64,000 bases of DNA from Martinezella tropici. GTDB taxonomy: Bacteria > Pseudomonadota > Alphaproteobacteria > Rhizobiales > Rhizobiaceae. The position numbers and the translations under genes are program-made. The notes under the pieces were generated by a model that saw only the letters and a list, made by a program, of their open reading frames with translations, had not been told where the DNA came from and searched no databases. Below are positions 38,134-48,282 of this stretch, piece by piece (the first letter of the stretch is position 1; each line of letters starts with the position of its first letter). The stretch covers positions 1 through 64,000 of the forward strand of contig JUHI01000017.1 of assembly GCA_000799755.1 (NCBI GenBank), in the 5' to 3' direction.

Positions 38134-38861
38134 GCCTGGTCCTTCTTCTTGGGCGTTTTAGGCGTCGCCTTGCTGGCAGTGGCAGTTGGGCGCTTCCTGG
38201 GAGCTGAAGGCGCCTTCTCTACGACGGCAGCGGTTGCGACCTTGCGCGGGGCTCGCTTTGGTTTTTCCGTCACGACCGGCGTCCGGACAACGGCTGCCGC
38301 GACATCGTCGGCTTTGGCTGGCGCCTTGGCGCGAGGTTTGCGAACGGCCTTCGGCTTGTCGGCGGCTTCACTCGCGGCGACCACCGGCCTCGGAGCGGGA
38401 GCAGCCACCGCTTCGGGAACGGGGGCGACTACCGGCGTCGGACTAACCGATGTGACCGGCGCTGCGGACGTAGCCGCAAGCGCTTCCGGCAGGCCGGACG
38501 AGACGCCCGGAACCGGTTCGGACGGCAATGGCGTTGCGGCTGGAGCTGCCTTGTCCGGCGTTGCCGCACGCTGCAGATCTGCCTTTATCTCGTTGCCCAT
38601 GTCCCGCAGCGGGTTCATGGCTTCCCGCAGCGAATTGACCGGATTGAGCTTCTGCGCGTCGGCGATCGTCTGGCGCACATCGTCCAGGTCGGCTTCACGC
38701 ATCGCTTCATCGAACTGTGCACGAAATTCGCCTGCGACCTTCCTGGCTCGGGCAGTCATCTTGCCGATCGTCCGCAAAGTCGCCGGCAACTCCTTGGGGC
38801 CGATCACCACCAAGGCCACGACAGCGATAATGACGAGCTCGGACCAGCCTATATCGAACAT
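38130..38861 (-). CDS. tatB: Sec-independent translocase TatB
   Basis: A 243-residue protein: membrane helix at 5-21 (WSELVIIAVVALVVIGP), the GPKELP hinge, then an amphipathic helix. After residue 110 comes a long Ala/Pro/Lys tail ending PKTPKKKDQA, absent from the shorter E. coli protein (171) and resembling a histone H1 tail. The head is fully TatB-like. Overlaps tatC by four bases; tatA lies 54 bases upstream. Confidence 0.95.
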   Translation of the reverse strand: MFDIGWSELVIIAVVALVVIGPKELPATLRTIGKMTARARKVAGEFRAQFDEAMREADLDDVRQTIADAQKLNPVNSLREAMNPLRDMGNEIKADLQRAATPDKAAPAATPLPSEPVPGVSSGLPEALAATSAAPVTSVSPTPVVAPVPEAVAAPAPRPVVAASEAADKPKAVRKPRAKAPAKADDVAAAVVRTPVVTEKPKRAPRKVATAAVVEKAPSAPRKRPTATASKATPKTPKKKDQA

Positions 38862-38915
38862 GCAAAGGCTCCTGGGCCAACGGCACGCCTCACGGCACCC
38901 GCCTGCCCGACATGA

Positions 38916-39128
38916 TTACTTCGTTTCGTCAGCCTTATGCTCGACCGTACGGGACGTTGTCTGCGTCTGCGTCGACGCCGCCGTATCTTCGTCGTCGTTC
39001 ATGCCCTTCTTGAAGCTCTTGATGCCCTTGGCGACATCACCCATCAGCTCCGGGATCTTTCCACGGCCGAACAACAACAGCGCGATGGCCAGGACGATCA
39101 GCCAGTGCCATATGCTTAGAGAACCCAT
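38916..39128 (-). CDS. tatA: Sec-independent translocase TatA
   Basis: A 70-residue pore-forming Tat subunit: helix WHWLIVLAIALLLFG, the hinge GRGKIPELMGDVAKGIKSFKKGM, then a short acidic tail. GGGAG eight bases before the ATG at 39128 supports this start over a TTG five codons upstream. First gene of tatABC. Confidence 0.96.
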   Translation of the reverse strand: MGSLSIWHWLIVLAIALLLFGRGKIPELMGDVAKGIKSFKKGMNDDEDTAASTQTQTTSRTVEHKADETK

Positions 39129-39371
39129 TGCTTTAACTCCCAATTACAGTGTCTTTTCGATGTAAGACGTTTGCGGGTGTTTTTCAAACACCAAAATGTA
39201 GTGCATCCACGCATATCAGGGTGACGAACGCCTATGCAGGCGACCAAACGTCTCCAAGCCGAGAGGATGATTATTATATTCGCACCCGCTGATGGCAAAA
39301 GAGAGACTTTGCCGGCCGTTTGACGAAAATCTGCGGAAGGGCTGCAGCCCTTCCACAAGCCGGCCAACCGG

Positions 39372-40091
39372 TCAATCGCCGGAGCTTTCGCCGCTCGGCG
39401 GCAGAATGCCAAGCTCTTCCAGATCCATCTGCGTGATCGGATCTTCGTCTTCGGCCAACTCATCGCTCATCAATGGCGAGGGAATGTTGAAATTGGCCGG
39501 AATTCGGCCTGACAGCAGCCCTGCCCCCTTCAACTCTTCGAGACCGGGCAGGTCGCGCAATTCTTCGAGACCGAAGTGATCGAGGAAATCGCGTGTCGTG
39601 CCAAGCGTCACGGGCCGCCCCGGCGTGCGGCGGCGGCCTCGGAAGCGCACCCAGCCGGACTCCATCAGGACATCGAGCGTGCCCTTGGATGTCTGCACGC
39701 CCCTGATATCCTCGATTTCGGCGCGGGTGACCGGCTGATGATAGGCGATGATGGCCAACACCTCCAACGCCGCGCGGGAAAGCTTGCGCACCTCGTTGTC
39801 GTCGCGGCGGATCACGAAGGAGAGGTCCGCAGCGGTGCGGAAAGCCCAGGCTCCGTCGACCTGAATGAGATTGACACCACGCATGGCGTAATCTGCCTTC
39901 AACTTCTGCATGACCACCGGAATATCGACGCCCCGCGCCACACGTTCGGCAATGAACGCTTCTGAGACCGGCTGGGCCGAGGCAAAGACCAGCGCTTCGG
40001 CAATCCGCTCGGCCTCGCTCAGCCAGCGATCCTCGATATCAGGCGCTTCCGCGCCTTGCTCCATATGCTGCTCGTCGTCCGGCTGATTCAC
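39372..40091 (-). CDS. scpB: segregation and condensation protein B
   Basis: A 239-residue kleisin partner of SMC-ScpA in chromosome segregation. Two winged-helix domains, with the family block RAALEVLAIIAYHQPVTRAEIEDIRGV in the middle and GRPVTLGTTRDFLDHFGLEEL near the end of the second. It begins 12 bases after scpA on the same strand. A 20-base perfect palindrome (39335-39354) follows the gene but lacks a T run. Confidence 0.95.
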   Translation of the reverse strand: MNQPDDEQHMEQGAEAPDIEDRWLSEAERIAEALVFASAQPVSEAFIAERVARGVDIPVVMQKLKADYAMRGVNLIQVDGAWAFRTAADLSFVIRRDDNEVRKLSRAALEVLAIIAYHQPVTRAEIEDIRGVQTSKGTLDVLMESGWVRFRGRRRTPGRPVTLGTTRDFLDHFGLEELRDLPGLEELKGAGLLSGRIPANFNIPSPLMSDELAEDEDPITQMDLEELGILPPSGESSGD

Positions 40092-40103
40092 GCTGTTCCC
40101 GCC

Positions 40104-40943
40104 CTATTCCGCTGCTTCCAGCGACGAATGCTTCGGCCCGCGTCGCATATAGAGCGGCTGAAACGCGCCGTCCTGGCGAATTTCCAGCTGCCCTTCCCGC
40201 ACCAGTTCGAGCGAGGCCGCAAATGCGCTGGCGATCGCCGTTACCCGCTCGCTGGCCGTCGTCATGTAGCTCAGTAGATAATGTTCCAGGGCCGTCCAAT
40301 CGGTGATCTCGCCGATCATACGGTCCAGGATGACGCGCGCATCGGCAAGCGACCAGACACTGCGTTTTTCTATGGTCACCTGGGTCACGGCCTGACGCTG
40401 GCGGAGGCTCGCATAGGCTGTAAGAAGATCATAGAGACTGGCATCGAAGGCCGATTGACGGCGATCCGGAATATGCTCCGGCGCCCCTCGCGCGAAGATA
40501 TCGCGGCCGAGGCGATTGCGATTGATGAGATCGGTGGCAGCATCACGCATGGCCTCCAGGCGCTTGAGCCGGAAGGCGAGCGTTGCCGCCATCTCCTCGC
40601 CCGTCGGGCCATCTTCCTTGCTCTGCTGCGGGATCAGCAGCTTGGATTTCAGATAGGCCAGCCACGCGGCCATGACGAGATAATCGGCCGCGAGCTCGAT
40701 GCGGATGCGCCGGGCGCTATCGATGAACTGAAGATATTGTTCGGCAAGCGCCAGAACGGAAATGCGGGAGAGATCGACCTTCTGAGTGCGCGCGAGATGC
40801 AGCAGAAGGTCCAGCGGACCTTCGAAACCGGCGAGATCGACGACAAGCGCCGGCTCATGCGAGCCGCGCTGCGTCTCGCCTTCCTGCCAGAGCTTGTCCA
40901 TCGGCGTTGCCGCCTGCTGAAGCTTGTCCGTGCTGCCGCTCAC
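40104..40943 (-). CDS. scpA: segregation and condensation protein A
   Basis: A 279-residue kleisin. The N-terminal FEGPLDLLLHLARTQKVDLSRISVLALAEQYL is the SMC-neck-binding helix pair, and the C-terminal domain (VTAIASAFAASLELVREGQL) binds the other SMC head. Probably in one transcript with nagZ upstream and scpB downstream, as in other rhizobia. Confidence 0.95.
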   Translation of the reverse strand: MSGSTDKLQQAATPMDKLWQEGETQRGSHEPALVVDLAGFEGPLDLLLHLARTQKVDLSRISVLALAEQYLQFIDSARRIRIELAADYLVMAAWLAYLKSKLLIPQQSKEDGPTGEEMAATLAFRLKRLEAMRDAATDLINRNRLGRDIFARGAPEHIPDRRQSAFDASLYDLLTAYASLRQRQAVTQVTIEKRSVWSLADARVILDRMIGEITDWTALEHYLLSYMTTASERVTAIASAFAASLELVREGQLEIRQDGAFQPLYMRRGPKHSSLEAAE

Positions 40944-40975
40944 CTTGTCACCCGTCCGTTCCTCGAAATCCGGTT

Positions 40976-41989
40976 TTACGCCACTGCGAACATCGCGTCG
41001 AATTCTGCCCGGACAGCCGCTTCATCCGCACCGTCATTCTTGCCGAATGCGGCTTCGACCGCCTTGGTTCTTGCCAGGGACGCTCCTGCCAACGCAGGAA
41101 CATTGCGAACCACCTGCTGCATCTCGTCCATGACACCGTTGCAATGCAGCACGATATCACATCCGCCCGCAATGATATTTGCCGCACGCTCGCCGATCGT
41201 GCCCTTCAGCGCGTTCATCGAAGTATCGTCCGACAGGAGCAGTCCTTTGAAGCCGATATAGCCGCGGATGATCTCCTCGATGACCTTGCGCGATGTCGTC
41301 GCCGGGTTCTCCGGATCGATATCGGTGAAGACGAGATGGCAGGTCATCGCCATAAGCTCGTCCTTGAGCGCCACAAACGGGGCGAAATCATGCACTTCCA
41401 GCTCGGCACGCGGAACGGAGACAACGGGCAACTCGTGATGCGAATCGGCGAATCCCCGTCCGTGACCGGGCATATGCTTCATAACAGGCAGCATGCCGCC
41501 AGCCTTCAGACCTTCCGCCGCGGCGCGTCCCATCTCCGTCACCGTCACCGGGTCGGAGCCATAGGCGCGATTGCCGATGACATTGCTTGATCCCTCCACA
41601 GGCACGTCCAGCACCGGCAGGCAATCGACATTGATCCCGAACTTCAGCAAATCGAAGGCATGAAGCCTCGACATCAACCACGCGGCGCGCAAGCCGCGCT
41701 CGCGATCCTGCCGATAAATGTCGCCGAGCGCCTGTCCCGAGGGATAATGCTGCAGGATCGGCGGACGGATGCGCTGCACCCTGCCACCTTCCTGATCGAT
41801 GAACACGGGAGCATTCCGGCCGACGCTGTCGCGCAGGGACGCAACGAGATCGGCAATCTGCGCCGGCTCCGAAATATTGCGTCCGAACAGGATAAAGCCC
41901 CACGGCTGCTCCCCCTGATAGAAGGATCGCTCTTCGGGCGTGATGGTGTGGCCGCTGCAGCCAAGGATCATGGATTTCGATTCGGTCAT
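40976..41989 (-). CDS. nagZ: beta-N-acetylhexosaminidase NagZ
   Basis: A 337-residue glycoside hydrolase family 3 enzyme that removes GlcNAc from muropeptides during cell-wall recycling in the cytosol. FIDQEGGRVQRI, the KHMPGHGRGFADSHHELP motif (catalytic His in the mobile loop) and LLSDDTSMNAL (nucleophile Asp) are all intact. Its length matches E. coli NagZ. A hairpin terminator of the preceding SPOR gene lies before it, so it may have its own promoter. Confidence 0.95.
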   Translation of the reverse strand: MTESKSMILGCSGHTITPEERSFYQGEQPWGFILFGRNISEPAQIADLVASLRDSVGRNAPVFIDQEGGRVQRIRPPILQHYPSGQALGDIYRQDRERGLRAAWLMSRLHAFDLLKFGINVDCLPVLDVPVEGSSNVIGNRAYGSDPVTVTEMGRAAAEGLKAGGMLPVMKHMPGHGRGFADSHHELPVVSVPRAELEVHDFAPFVALKDELMAMTCHLVFTDIDPENPATTSRKVIEEIIRGYIGFKGLLLSDDTSMNALKGTIGERAANIIAGGCDIVLHCNGVMDEMQQVVRNVPALAGASLARTKAVEAAFGKNDGADEAAVRAEFDAMFAVA

Positions 41990-42065
41990 ATCCGAATCAT
42001 AAGGCTTGCGCCGGGAAATGCGAGTGACGTCAAGCGCAGATACACAGGAACAGCGCCGTGCAAAC

Positions 42066-42095
42066 GAAAACGGCGAGCAAATGCCCGCCGTTTTC
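42066..42095 (-). terminator. terminator after the SPOR gene
   Basis: On the minus strand GAAAACGGCG / CGCCGTTTTC, a 10-bp stem that ends in TTTTC, 19 bases past the SPOR gene stop. Confidence 0.75.
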
Positions 42096-42113
42096 TAAGC
42101 TTCGTACCCGAAT

Positions 42114-44879
42114 TTACTTGGAGATCAGGCAGGTGCCGCCAGCCGCGCGATAGCGCGTGCAGATGGCCGCAGCCTCGTCCTTCGAGCCGGCGACGACGCG
42201 GACACGGTAGTAGGTGCCCTTGCCGGCGATATCGGCTTTGCGGATCTCAAGCGGATGATTGCCGATGATGTTGGCGAACTTGACCTTGAGATTAGCCTGC
42301 GACTTCTGCGCGTCGGCTTCCGTCGGCAAGGATGCGATCTGTACGCCGTAGGCGCCGCCCGCTGCAGCGGAGGTCGTGGCTGGGGCAGGAGCCGCCGTCG
42401 CCGGAGTTGCTGCTGCAACCTGTTTCGGTTGAGCGTCATGCGCCGGAGCAGCCGTATTCGCTCTCGTGGGTTCAGGACGCGGCGTCGGAACCGGGTTCGT
42501 CTTGACGACGCGGATCGGCGTGCTTTCGGCACTCGCAGCATCGCCATTGTCAGGCTGGGCGGCCGCTTGCGTATTAGCAGCAGACGGCGTCGGATTGGCC
42601 AGGGCAACCTGATTGTTCGTCGGCTTGGCAACGGCGGTCGCCGTATCGGTGGCCGGCTCATCACGCGGCACCAAAGAGCCATCCGGCTTGACGATCATCG
42701 TGCGTACCTTACGTGGAGAAACGGACGGTACCTGATCGTCTCCATTGGCGGCGACATTGGTGTTTCCGCCGTTCTGGTTCGGCAGCAGGCGCGGATCTTC
42801 GGTTTCACCGACCGGCGTCGACGTGACCTGATCGCCGCCACCATCACTGTCATCCGGCGATACCGCTTCCGGGATCAGCGTCTTCTGCACGACATCGACC
42901 GGCTGTTCGTTGGAGGAGACAAGCTCCTTCTGCTTCGGCGCCGCGGTGCTATCGCCAGCGACGCGGTCGTAGACGGCCTTGTCCTGATTCGGAACGACAG
43001 TGCCGCCCGGATTTTCCGGAGCGACCTTTACCGGATCGCTATCGGCGGCAATCACGCGCGGCTCTCCGGAGAAGCTGGAGATCGGCGCGCCGTGACGAAT
43101 CCAACTGTAAGCGCCATAGCCACCCACGCCCAGCACGGCGATGACGGCCGCAGTCGTCACCATGCCACGTACAGAGCGAACCGGGCGACGGCTGCCTGCA
43201 GCCGGGTTCAGCGTCATCCGGGCAACGTTTTCGACCGGATTGGATGCTTCGCGATAGCTGCGGCGGAAATCCTCTTCCAGCGCACGCTCGAATTCGTCGA
43301 ATTCCTCGATCGGCTGCTTTGCAACGGGCGCAGCCGGCTGTGCAGCCGCGTTCTTGGACCAAGACGCAGCGACGGCAGCACCACCAAGCGCAGCGGCGGC
43401 GGCAACGGGCTTGGCGGCTGCCGGAGCGGCTTCCTTGGCCGGGCCGCCCAGCAGGCTCGCCATTTCCGAATCGAGATCGAAATCAAATTCGGGCGGAACC
43501 GCAACCGGATCTTCCGGCTCGATCACCTGCAGATGCGGAACATGCGAGCCCTCGAAGGTTTCGACGCGCTCTTCCGTCTCGGATATTTCCGTAGGATCGA
43601 AAGGCAGGGGCTGATCGGCTTCGAATACCGGAGCCGCCTTGGCGACTGGGGGTGCGACGCTTGCAACGGGTGCAACCGGCGCCGGCGCCGGCGCAGCTCG
43701 CATCGGCTGCGGCGCTGCGGCAGCCATCACCGGAGCGGCGGCAGGCGCGACAGGTGTCGCCCGAGAAAGAATAGGCTCTGGAGCCGGAGCCGGCTGCCGT
43801 GCAGCAAGAGATTTGTCGGCTTCGGCGAAATCGAGACCGGCAAGTTCCATCTCGATATCGGCCAGGTCGAATTCGAAGTCCTGACCAGCAAAAGGATCTT
43901 CGGCGCCGAAGGTAATCGGCTTCGGCTCTTCGCGCTGAACCACGGCCGCCGGAGCGACCGGTTCTTTCTGTTCGTGGAACGAAACGTCGAAATTCCCGAA
44001 ATCCGGCTCTTCCTTCGCTGCGGGCGCATTGGTTCTGGACGGAACCGGATAGCGGTTCACATCAGCGAGCAGAGAATCGATCTCGGCGGCAAGGGCGGCG
44101 GGATCGGCCTTGACGACCTTTGGCGGCTCGGGCGCCCTGAACACAGCCGGGGCCGGCTGAGATGCGACCGGCACCGCCGCCGGTTCCGGAGCGCGGGGCG
44201 GCTCGACAGCCTCAAACGCCTCGAAATCAAGCGCACCGTCAAACATTGCTTCTTCGGGAGCAGCCGTCGGCGCTGGCGGGGCAACGATGGGAGCTGCGAC
44301 AGGTGCAGGCTGTTCACGCGGGGCAACCGGCGTTGCGAGCGTAAAGTTCGCGATCGGCAACCGCATGGTCGCTGCCGCAGATTGCGGTATCTTGGCGACT
44401 GGAGCGGCCGACTGCGCAATGGGGGCGGCCTTCGGTGCCGGCTGCAGAACCGGCGCGATCGACATTTCCAGCTCGTCTATCAGATCGCGAGCGCCGATCG
44501 TCGGCTTGACCGGAGCCATGGGCTGCGGCGCAGGCTCTTCGAACTTCGGCTCTTCAAATCTGGGCTCTTCGAGCTTCGGCTCAGGCTGAACCGGCTCGGC
44601 CGCATGGACCACCGGCTCATGGCTCGGAACAGCCACCTGCTCCGCTGGAGCGGTGATGTCATTTGCCGGACTCATTCGCGGCGTATCGTATCGCTCGAAT
44701 TCGCGAAGAAGCTCGTCTTCGAGATTGAAGGCCGGCTCATGCCGCTGAGCCGCGGGAGCTGCCTGAGCAGCAGGGCGGGGCTCGAAACCTACGATACGAG
44801 CGAGTTCTGCCAACGGATCATCATCCGCAAAGAACTCGTCGTTTCCGCTTGCGCGATACGCCAACTGTTTTTCCGCCAT
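42114..44879 (-). CDS. SPOR-domain cell-envelope protein
   Basis: A 921-residue protein. A very long Pro/Ala/Glu-rich cytosolic part (residues 1-570) leads to one membrane helix near 580-600 (MVTTAAVIAVLGVGGYGAYSW). A periplasmic low-complexity linker and a C-terminal SPOR domain (last 80 residues, GVQIASLPTEADAQ ... YRVRVVAG) follow. SPOR domains bind denuded septal peptidoglycan, so a role in division or septal wall processing is expected. Start at ATG 44879 (MAEKQLAYR). An 891-residue open frame on the plus strand is only its shadow. It sits 61 bases after argS. Confidence 0.9.
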   Translation of the reverse strand: MAEKQLAYRASGNDEFFADDDPLAELARIVGFEPRPAAQAAPAAQRHEPAFNLEDELLREFERYDTPRMSPANDITAPAEQVAVPSHEPVVHAAEPVQPEPKLEEPRFEEPKFEEPAPQPMAPVKPTIGARDLIDELEMSIAPVLQPAPKAAPIAQSAAPVAKIPQSAAATMRLPIANFTLATPVAPREQPAPVAAPIVAPPAPTAAPEEAMFDGALDFEAFEAVEPPRAPEPAAVPVASQPAPAVFRAPEPPKVVKADPAALAAEIDSLLADVNRYPVPSRTNAPAAKEEPDFGNFDVSFHEQKEPVAPAAVVQREEPKPITFGAEDPFAGQDFEFDLADIEMELAGLDFAEADKSLAARQPAPAPEPILSRATPVAPAAAPVMAAAAPQPMRAAPAPAPVAPVASVAPPVAKAAPVFEADQPLPFDPTEISETEERVETFEGSHVPHLQVIEPEDPVAVPPEFDFDLDSEMASLLGGPAKEAAPAAAKPVAAAAALGGAAVAASWSKNAAAQPAAPVAKQPIEEFDEFERALEEDFRRSYREASNPVENVARMTLNPAAGSRRPVRSVRGMVTTAAVIAVLGVGGYGAYSWIRHGAPISSFSGEPRVIAADSDPVKVAPENPGGTVVPNQDKAVYDRVAGDSTAAPKQKELVSSNEQPVDVVQKTLIPEAVSPDDSDGGGDQVTSTPVGETEDPRLLPNQNGGNTNVAANGDDQVPSVSPRKVRTMIVKPDGSLVPRDEPATDTATAVAKPTNNQVALANPTPSAANTQAAAQPDNGDAASAESTPIRVVKTNPVPTPRPEPTRANTAAPAHDAQPKQVAAATPATAAPAPATTSAAAGGAYGVQIASLPTEADAQKSQANLKVKFANIIGNHPLEIRKADIAGKGTYYRVRVVAGSKDEAAAICTRYRAAGGTCLISK

Positions 44880-44940
44880 CACCCGTTCCACTCGAAAACG
44901 CTTCAACTAATGCCAGCGCAATGTGGGTAAATGGTGACGT

Positions 44941-46701
44941 TTATCGCATTTCGTCCGGCGCTGCGGTCCCGGTTATACCAAGACCCGACTTCAAAACCGA
45001 CGCGACAGCGTACACCAACCCAAGTCTGGCTATGCTCAATTCTCGGTTCTTATCGTTAACAAAACGTAATTCCGGTAAATCTTTACCTTTATTCCAGTGT
45101 CCATGGAAGGAACTGGCTAGATCGTAAAGATAAAAAGCGATGCGATGCGGCTCTTGAGACTGTGCTGCAGCCTCGATGATTCGCGGGAATTCGGCAACCT
45201 TTGCAACCAGCTGCAGCTCGGCCGGATCGGAGATCGCGCCGAGAACAGCCTTCGACAGATCAAGCGAGGCAATATCGAGATCCGGGAAGGCATCCCTCGC
45301 CTGGCGGAAGATCGACATGCAGCGGGCATGCGCGTACTGCACGTAGAAGACCGGATTGTCCTTCGACTGTTCGGTGACCTTGGCGAAATCGAAATCCAGA
45401 GGCTCGGAATTCTTCCGGTAAAGCATCATGAAGCGCACCGAATCGCGGCCGACTTCATCGACGACTTCGCGTAGCGTGACGAAATCACCCGAGCGCTTCG
45501 ACATCTTCACCGGCTCGCCATCTCGATACAGCTTGACGAGCTGGCACAACAGCACCGTTAGCTTCGCCGCGCCATCCGAAACGCCGCGGGCGACCGCTTC
45601 CAGCCGCTTGACGTAGCCGCCATGATCGGCGCCGAGAATATAGATCATCTCGTTGAAGCCGCGGTCGAACTTGTTCTTGAAGTAAGCAACGTCGGCAGCA
45701 AAGTAAGTATAGGAACCATCAGACTTGATCAGCGGACGGTCGATATCGTCGCCGACTTCCGTCGAGCGAAAGAGCGTCTGCTCGCGGTCTTCCCAATCCT
45801 CCGGCAACTGTCCCTTCGGCGGCGGCAGCGCGCCCTTGTAGACATAGCCCTTGAAGGTCAGGTCGTTGATCGCGGTGCGGATCAGCGCCGCGCCGTTGGC
45901 ATGCAGGGTACGTTCCGAGAAGAACACGTCGTGATGGACGTTCAGCGCTTCCAGATCTTCCTTGATCATCGCCATCATCGCGTCGATGGCGCGATCCTTC
46001 ACGATGGGAAGCCACTGGTCTTCCGGCATGCCGCGCAGCTTGGTGCCGAATTCCTTGGCAAGCGCTTCACCGACCGGAACGAGATAATCGCCGGGATAAA
46101 GGCCCGGCGGGATCTCGCCAACCTGCTCGCCGAGCGCTTCGCGATAGCGAATGAAAACCGAGCGAGCCAGCACGTCGATCTGCGAGCCGGCATCGTTGAT
46201 GTAATATTCCTTGGTGACGTCATAGCCCGAGAAGGCCAGCAGGTTTGCCAGCGCATCGCCGACGACGGCGCCGCGGCAATGGCCGACATGCATCGGCCCG
46301 GTCGGGTTGGCCGAGACATATTCGACATTGACCTTCTGCCCCTCGCCGAGCTTCGAACGGCCGAACTTCTCGCCTTCGGAGATCATCGTTGACAGCAGCC
46401 GCTGCCAGTAGCCGACCGACAGTCGAATATTGATGAAGCCCGGACCGGCGACCGAAACCTCGGCGACGTCGGCGTCTTCCTTCAATTTAGCGACGATGAT
46501 TTCGGCAAGCGCGCGCGGATTGGTACCGAGCGGCTTGGACAGAACCATGGCCGCGTTCGTGGCGACATCGCCATGGCTGGCGTCTCGCGGCGGCTCCACG
46601 CCAATACGTCCGAAGTCAAGCTCCGATCGCTTTTCTCGCACAATATCAATTTGTTCGAGAGCGTTCTTAATTCTTACTTCGAAGTCGGTGAAAAGGTTCA
46701 T
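44941..46701 (-). CDS. argS: arginyl-tRNA synthetase
   Basis: A 586-residue class I synthetase. The HIGH motif appears as GPMHVGHCRG; a KMSKS-like KMSKRSGDF is present. The N-terminal additional domain and the anticodon-binding helical C-terminus (SLARLGLVYAVASVLKSGLGI) are present. The Met at 46701 (MNLFTDFEVR) is preferred to one 12 codons upstream. It lies 56 bases after dgt, 61 before the SPOR gene. Confidence 0.97.
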   Translation of the reverse strand: MNLFTDFEVRIKNALEQIDIVREKRSELDFGRIGVEPPRDASHGDVATNAAMVLSKPLGTNPRALAEIIVAKLKEDADVAEVSVAGPGFINIRLSVGYWQRLLSTMISEGEKFGRSKLGEGQKVNVEYVSANPTGPMHVGHCRGAVVGDALANLLAFSGYDVTKEYYINDAGSQIDVLARSVFIRYREALGEQVGEIPPGLYPGDYLVPVGEALAKEFGTKLRGMPEDQWLPIVKDRAIDAMMAMIKEDLEALNVHHDVFFSERTLHANGAALIRTAINDLTFKGYVYKGALPPPKGQLPEDWEDREQTLFRSTEVGDDIDRPLIKSDGSYTYFAADVAYFKNKFDRGFNEMIYILGADHGGYVKRLEAVARGVSDGAAKLTVLLCQLVKLYRDGEPVKMSKRSGDFVTLREVVDEVGRDSVRFMMLYRKNSEPLDFDFAKVTEQSKDNPVFYVQYAHARCMSIFRQARDAFPDLDIASLDLSKAVLGAISDPAELQLVAKVAEFPRIIEAAAQSQEPHRIAFYLYDLASSFHGHWNKGKDLPELRFVNDKNRELSIARLGLVYAVASVLKSGLGITGTAAPDEMR

Positions 46702-46757
46702 GATATCGTCCACGCAATAGCTTCGGCGAGCCGTCATCAGCCCGACGCCGCCGCTGC

Positions 46758-47975
46758 CTACCGCAAATCAGGAGTCTGGTCAAACAGGCGCTTGTGAGCG
46801 CTAATGGCGTATGTGTCCGTCATGCCGGCCAGATAATCACCGACATGCCTCGCCTTGGGGGCGATCGCCAGCCCGGCGATATGATCAACCCAGTAGTGGC
46901 TCTGCATCTCCCTGGGATTGTTCATATAAGCGTGGAAGAGGTCGGTGACGATCTGCGCCGCGCCTGCGCGGATGCGCATGATGTCGGGATGGCGGTAGAT
47001 GCGCTTGAACAGCATCTGCTTGATCAGCTTGTCCGCTTCAGCCATCTCGGGAGAGAAGGTCGCGACGATCCGGCCGGCGGCGTGGATGTCGGCGACATTG
47101 CCTGGCTTGATCTCGGCAAGGGCCTGCTGCGAAACGGCGATGACGTCCTCTACCATGCGGGTGATCTGCCGACGCATGATCTCGTGGGTGAAGCGGCTCG
47201 GCTCCAGATGCGGATAACGCTCCCTCACCTCAGCCATGAGCTGCGCGAGGAAAGGCACTTCCTCCAGCATCTCGAATGTCAGATAGCCGGAGCGCAGACC
47301 GTCGTCGATGTCATGCGTGTTGTAGGCGATATCATCCGCAATCGCGGCGACCTGCGCCTCCAGGCTGGCAAAGGAGGCGATCTCGAGATCATGGATCTCG
47401 CAATAATCGAGAATCGGCTGCGGTACGGGTCCGCGAATACCCTTGCCATCGGGCGTCATCAGCGGGCCGTTGTGCTTGACGAGACCCTCGAGCATTTCCC
47501 AGGTCAGATTGAGCCCATCGAAATCGGCATAACGACGCTCAAGCTTCGTGACGATGCGCAGGGATTGAGCGTTGTGATCGAAGCCACCATAGGGCAACAG
47601 CACCTCATGCAGCGCATCCTCGCCCGTATGGCCGAAGGGCGTGTGCCCGAAATCGTGTACCAGCGCCACGCCCTCGGCCAGATCCTCATCCAGCTTGAGG
47701 GCACGCGCCAGGGCGCGAGCGATCTGCGCCACCTCGATCGTATGCGTCAGCCGGGTGCGATAGTGATCACCGTCCTGGGCGATGAAGACCTGCGTCTTGT
47801 GCTTCAACCGACGGAAGGCGGTCGCATGGACGATCCGGTCACGATCGCGCTGGAACTCGGAGCGCGTCGGGCTCGACCCCTCCTCATAGAGCCTTCCACG
47901 CGATTCCCAGGGATTTGTTGCATAGACTGCCTTTTCCCCATATCCGAAACCCAATGCATGCGTATCAATCGTCAT
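46758..47975 (-). CDS. dgt: deoxyguanosinetriphosphate triphosphohydrolase-like protein
   Basis: A 405-residue HD-domain dNTPase. Metal site residues are in RLTHTIEVAQIARALA (His) and VHDFGHTPFGHTGED (His-Asp), with a later Asp in AIADDIAYNTHDIDDGL. It cleaves dNTPs to nucleoside and triphosphate. The start at 47975 (MTIDTHALGFGYGE) matches rhizobial forms; a second Met lies directly before. It leads the long minus-strand block and is divergent from erpA. Confidence 0.94.
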   Translation of the reverse strand: MTIDTHALGFGYGEKAVYATNPWESRGRLYEEGSSPTRSEFQRDRDRIVHATAFRRLKHKTQVFIAQDGDHYRTRLTHTIEVAQIARALARALKLDEDLAEGVALVHDFGHTPFGHTGEDALHEVLLPYGGFDHNAQSLRIVTKLERRYADFDGLNLTWEMLEGLVKHNGPLMTPDGKGIRGPVPQPILDYCEIHDLEIASFASLEAQVAAIADDIAYNTHDIDDGLRSGYLTFEMLEEVPFLAQLMAEVRERYPHLEPSRFTHEIMRRQITRMVEDVIAVSQQALAEIKPGNVADIHAAGRIVATFSPEMAEADKLIKQMLFKRIYRHPDIMRIRAGAAQIVTDLFHAYMNNPREMQSHYWVDHIAGLAIAPKARHVGDYLAGMTDTYAISAHKRLFDQTPDLR

Positions 47976-48282
47976 CATCAATCCATTCCGGCATTTGGCT
48001 CCCGCGCCGCCATCGGCGCGACAGTCGTTTCCCTGCAATCGGCTCCTGACCCTGCCCGGTGATCCAGGCCGTAGCCTGTTCTTCGTACATGTCAGCCCAT
48101 TGACGCCGCTTTGCGGCCTTCATACCTATAGACAAGAAAACAGCAAAATGGCGCGTGGCTCAACCACGAAACCATAGCTGTCGCCGGCCTGACTTTCATG
48201 ATAAAGGCTACGGATATCAGCCGTTTGAAAGTTCGACGGCCTATTGGTTCTCTCCGGATCTTGACCCCGGCAGGAGGAAGAC

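Noticed and set aside
36637..39165. 842-codon plus-strand open frame
   Set aside because: Shadow of serS, tatC, tatB and tatA.
42255..44930. 891-codon plus-strand open frame
   Set aside because: It lies wholly antisense to the SPOR gene, is Arg-rich without any domain, and exists because the real gene is GC-rich and low in complexity.
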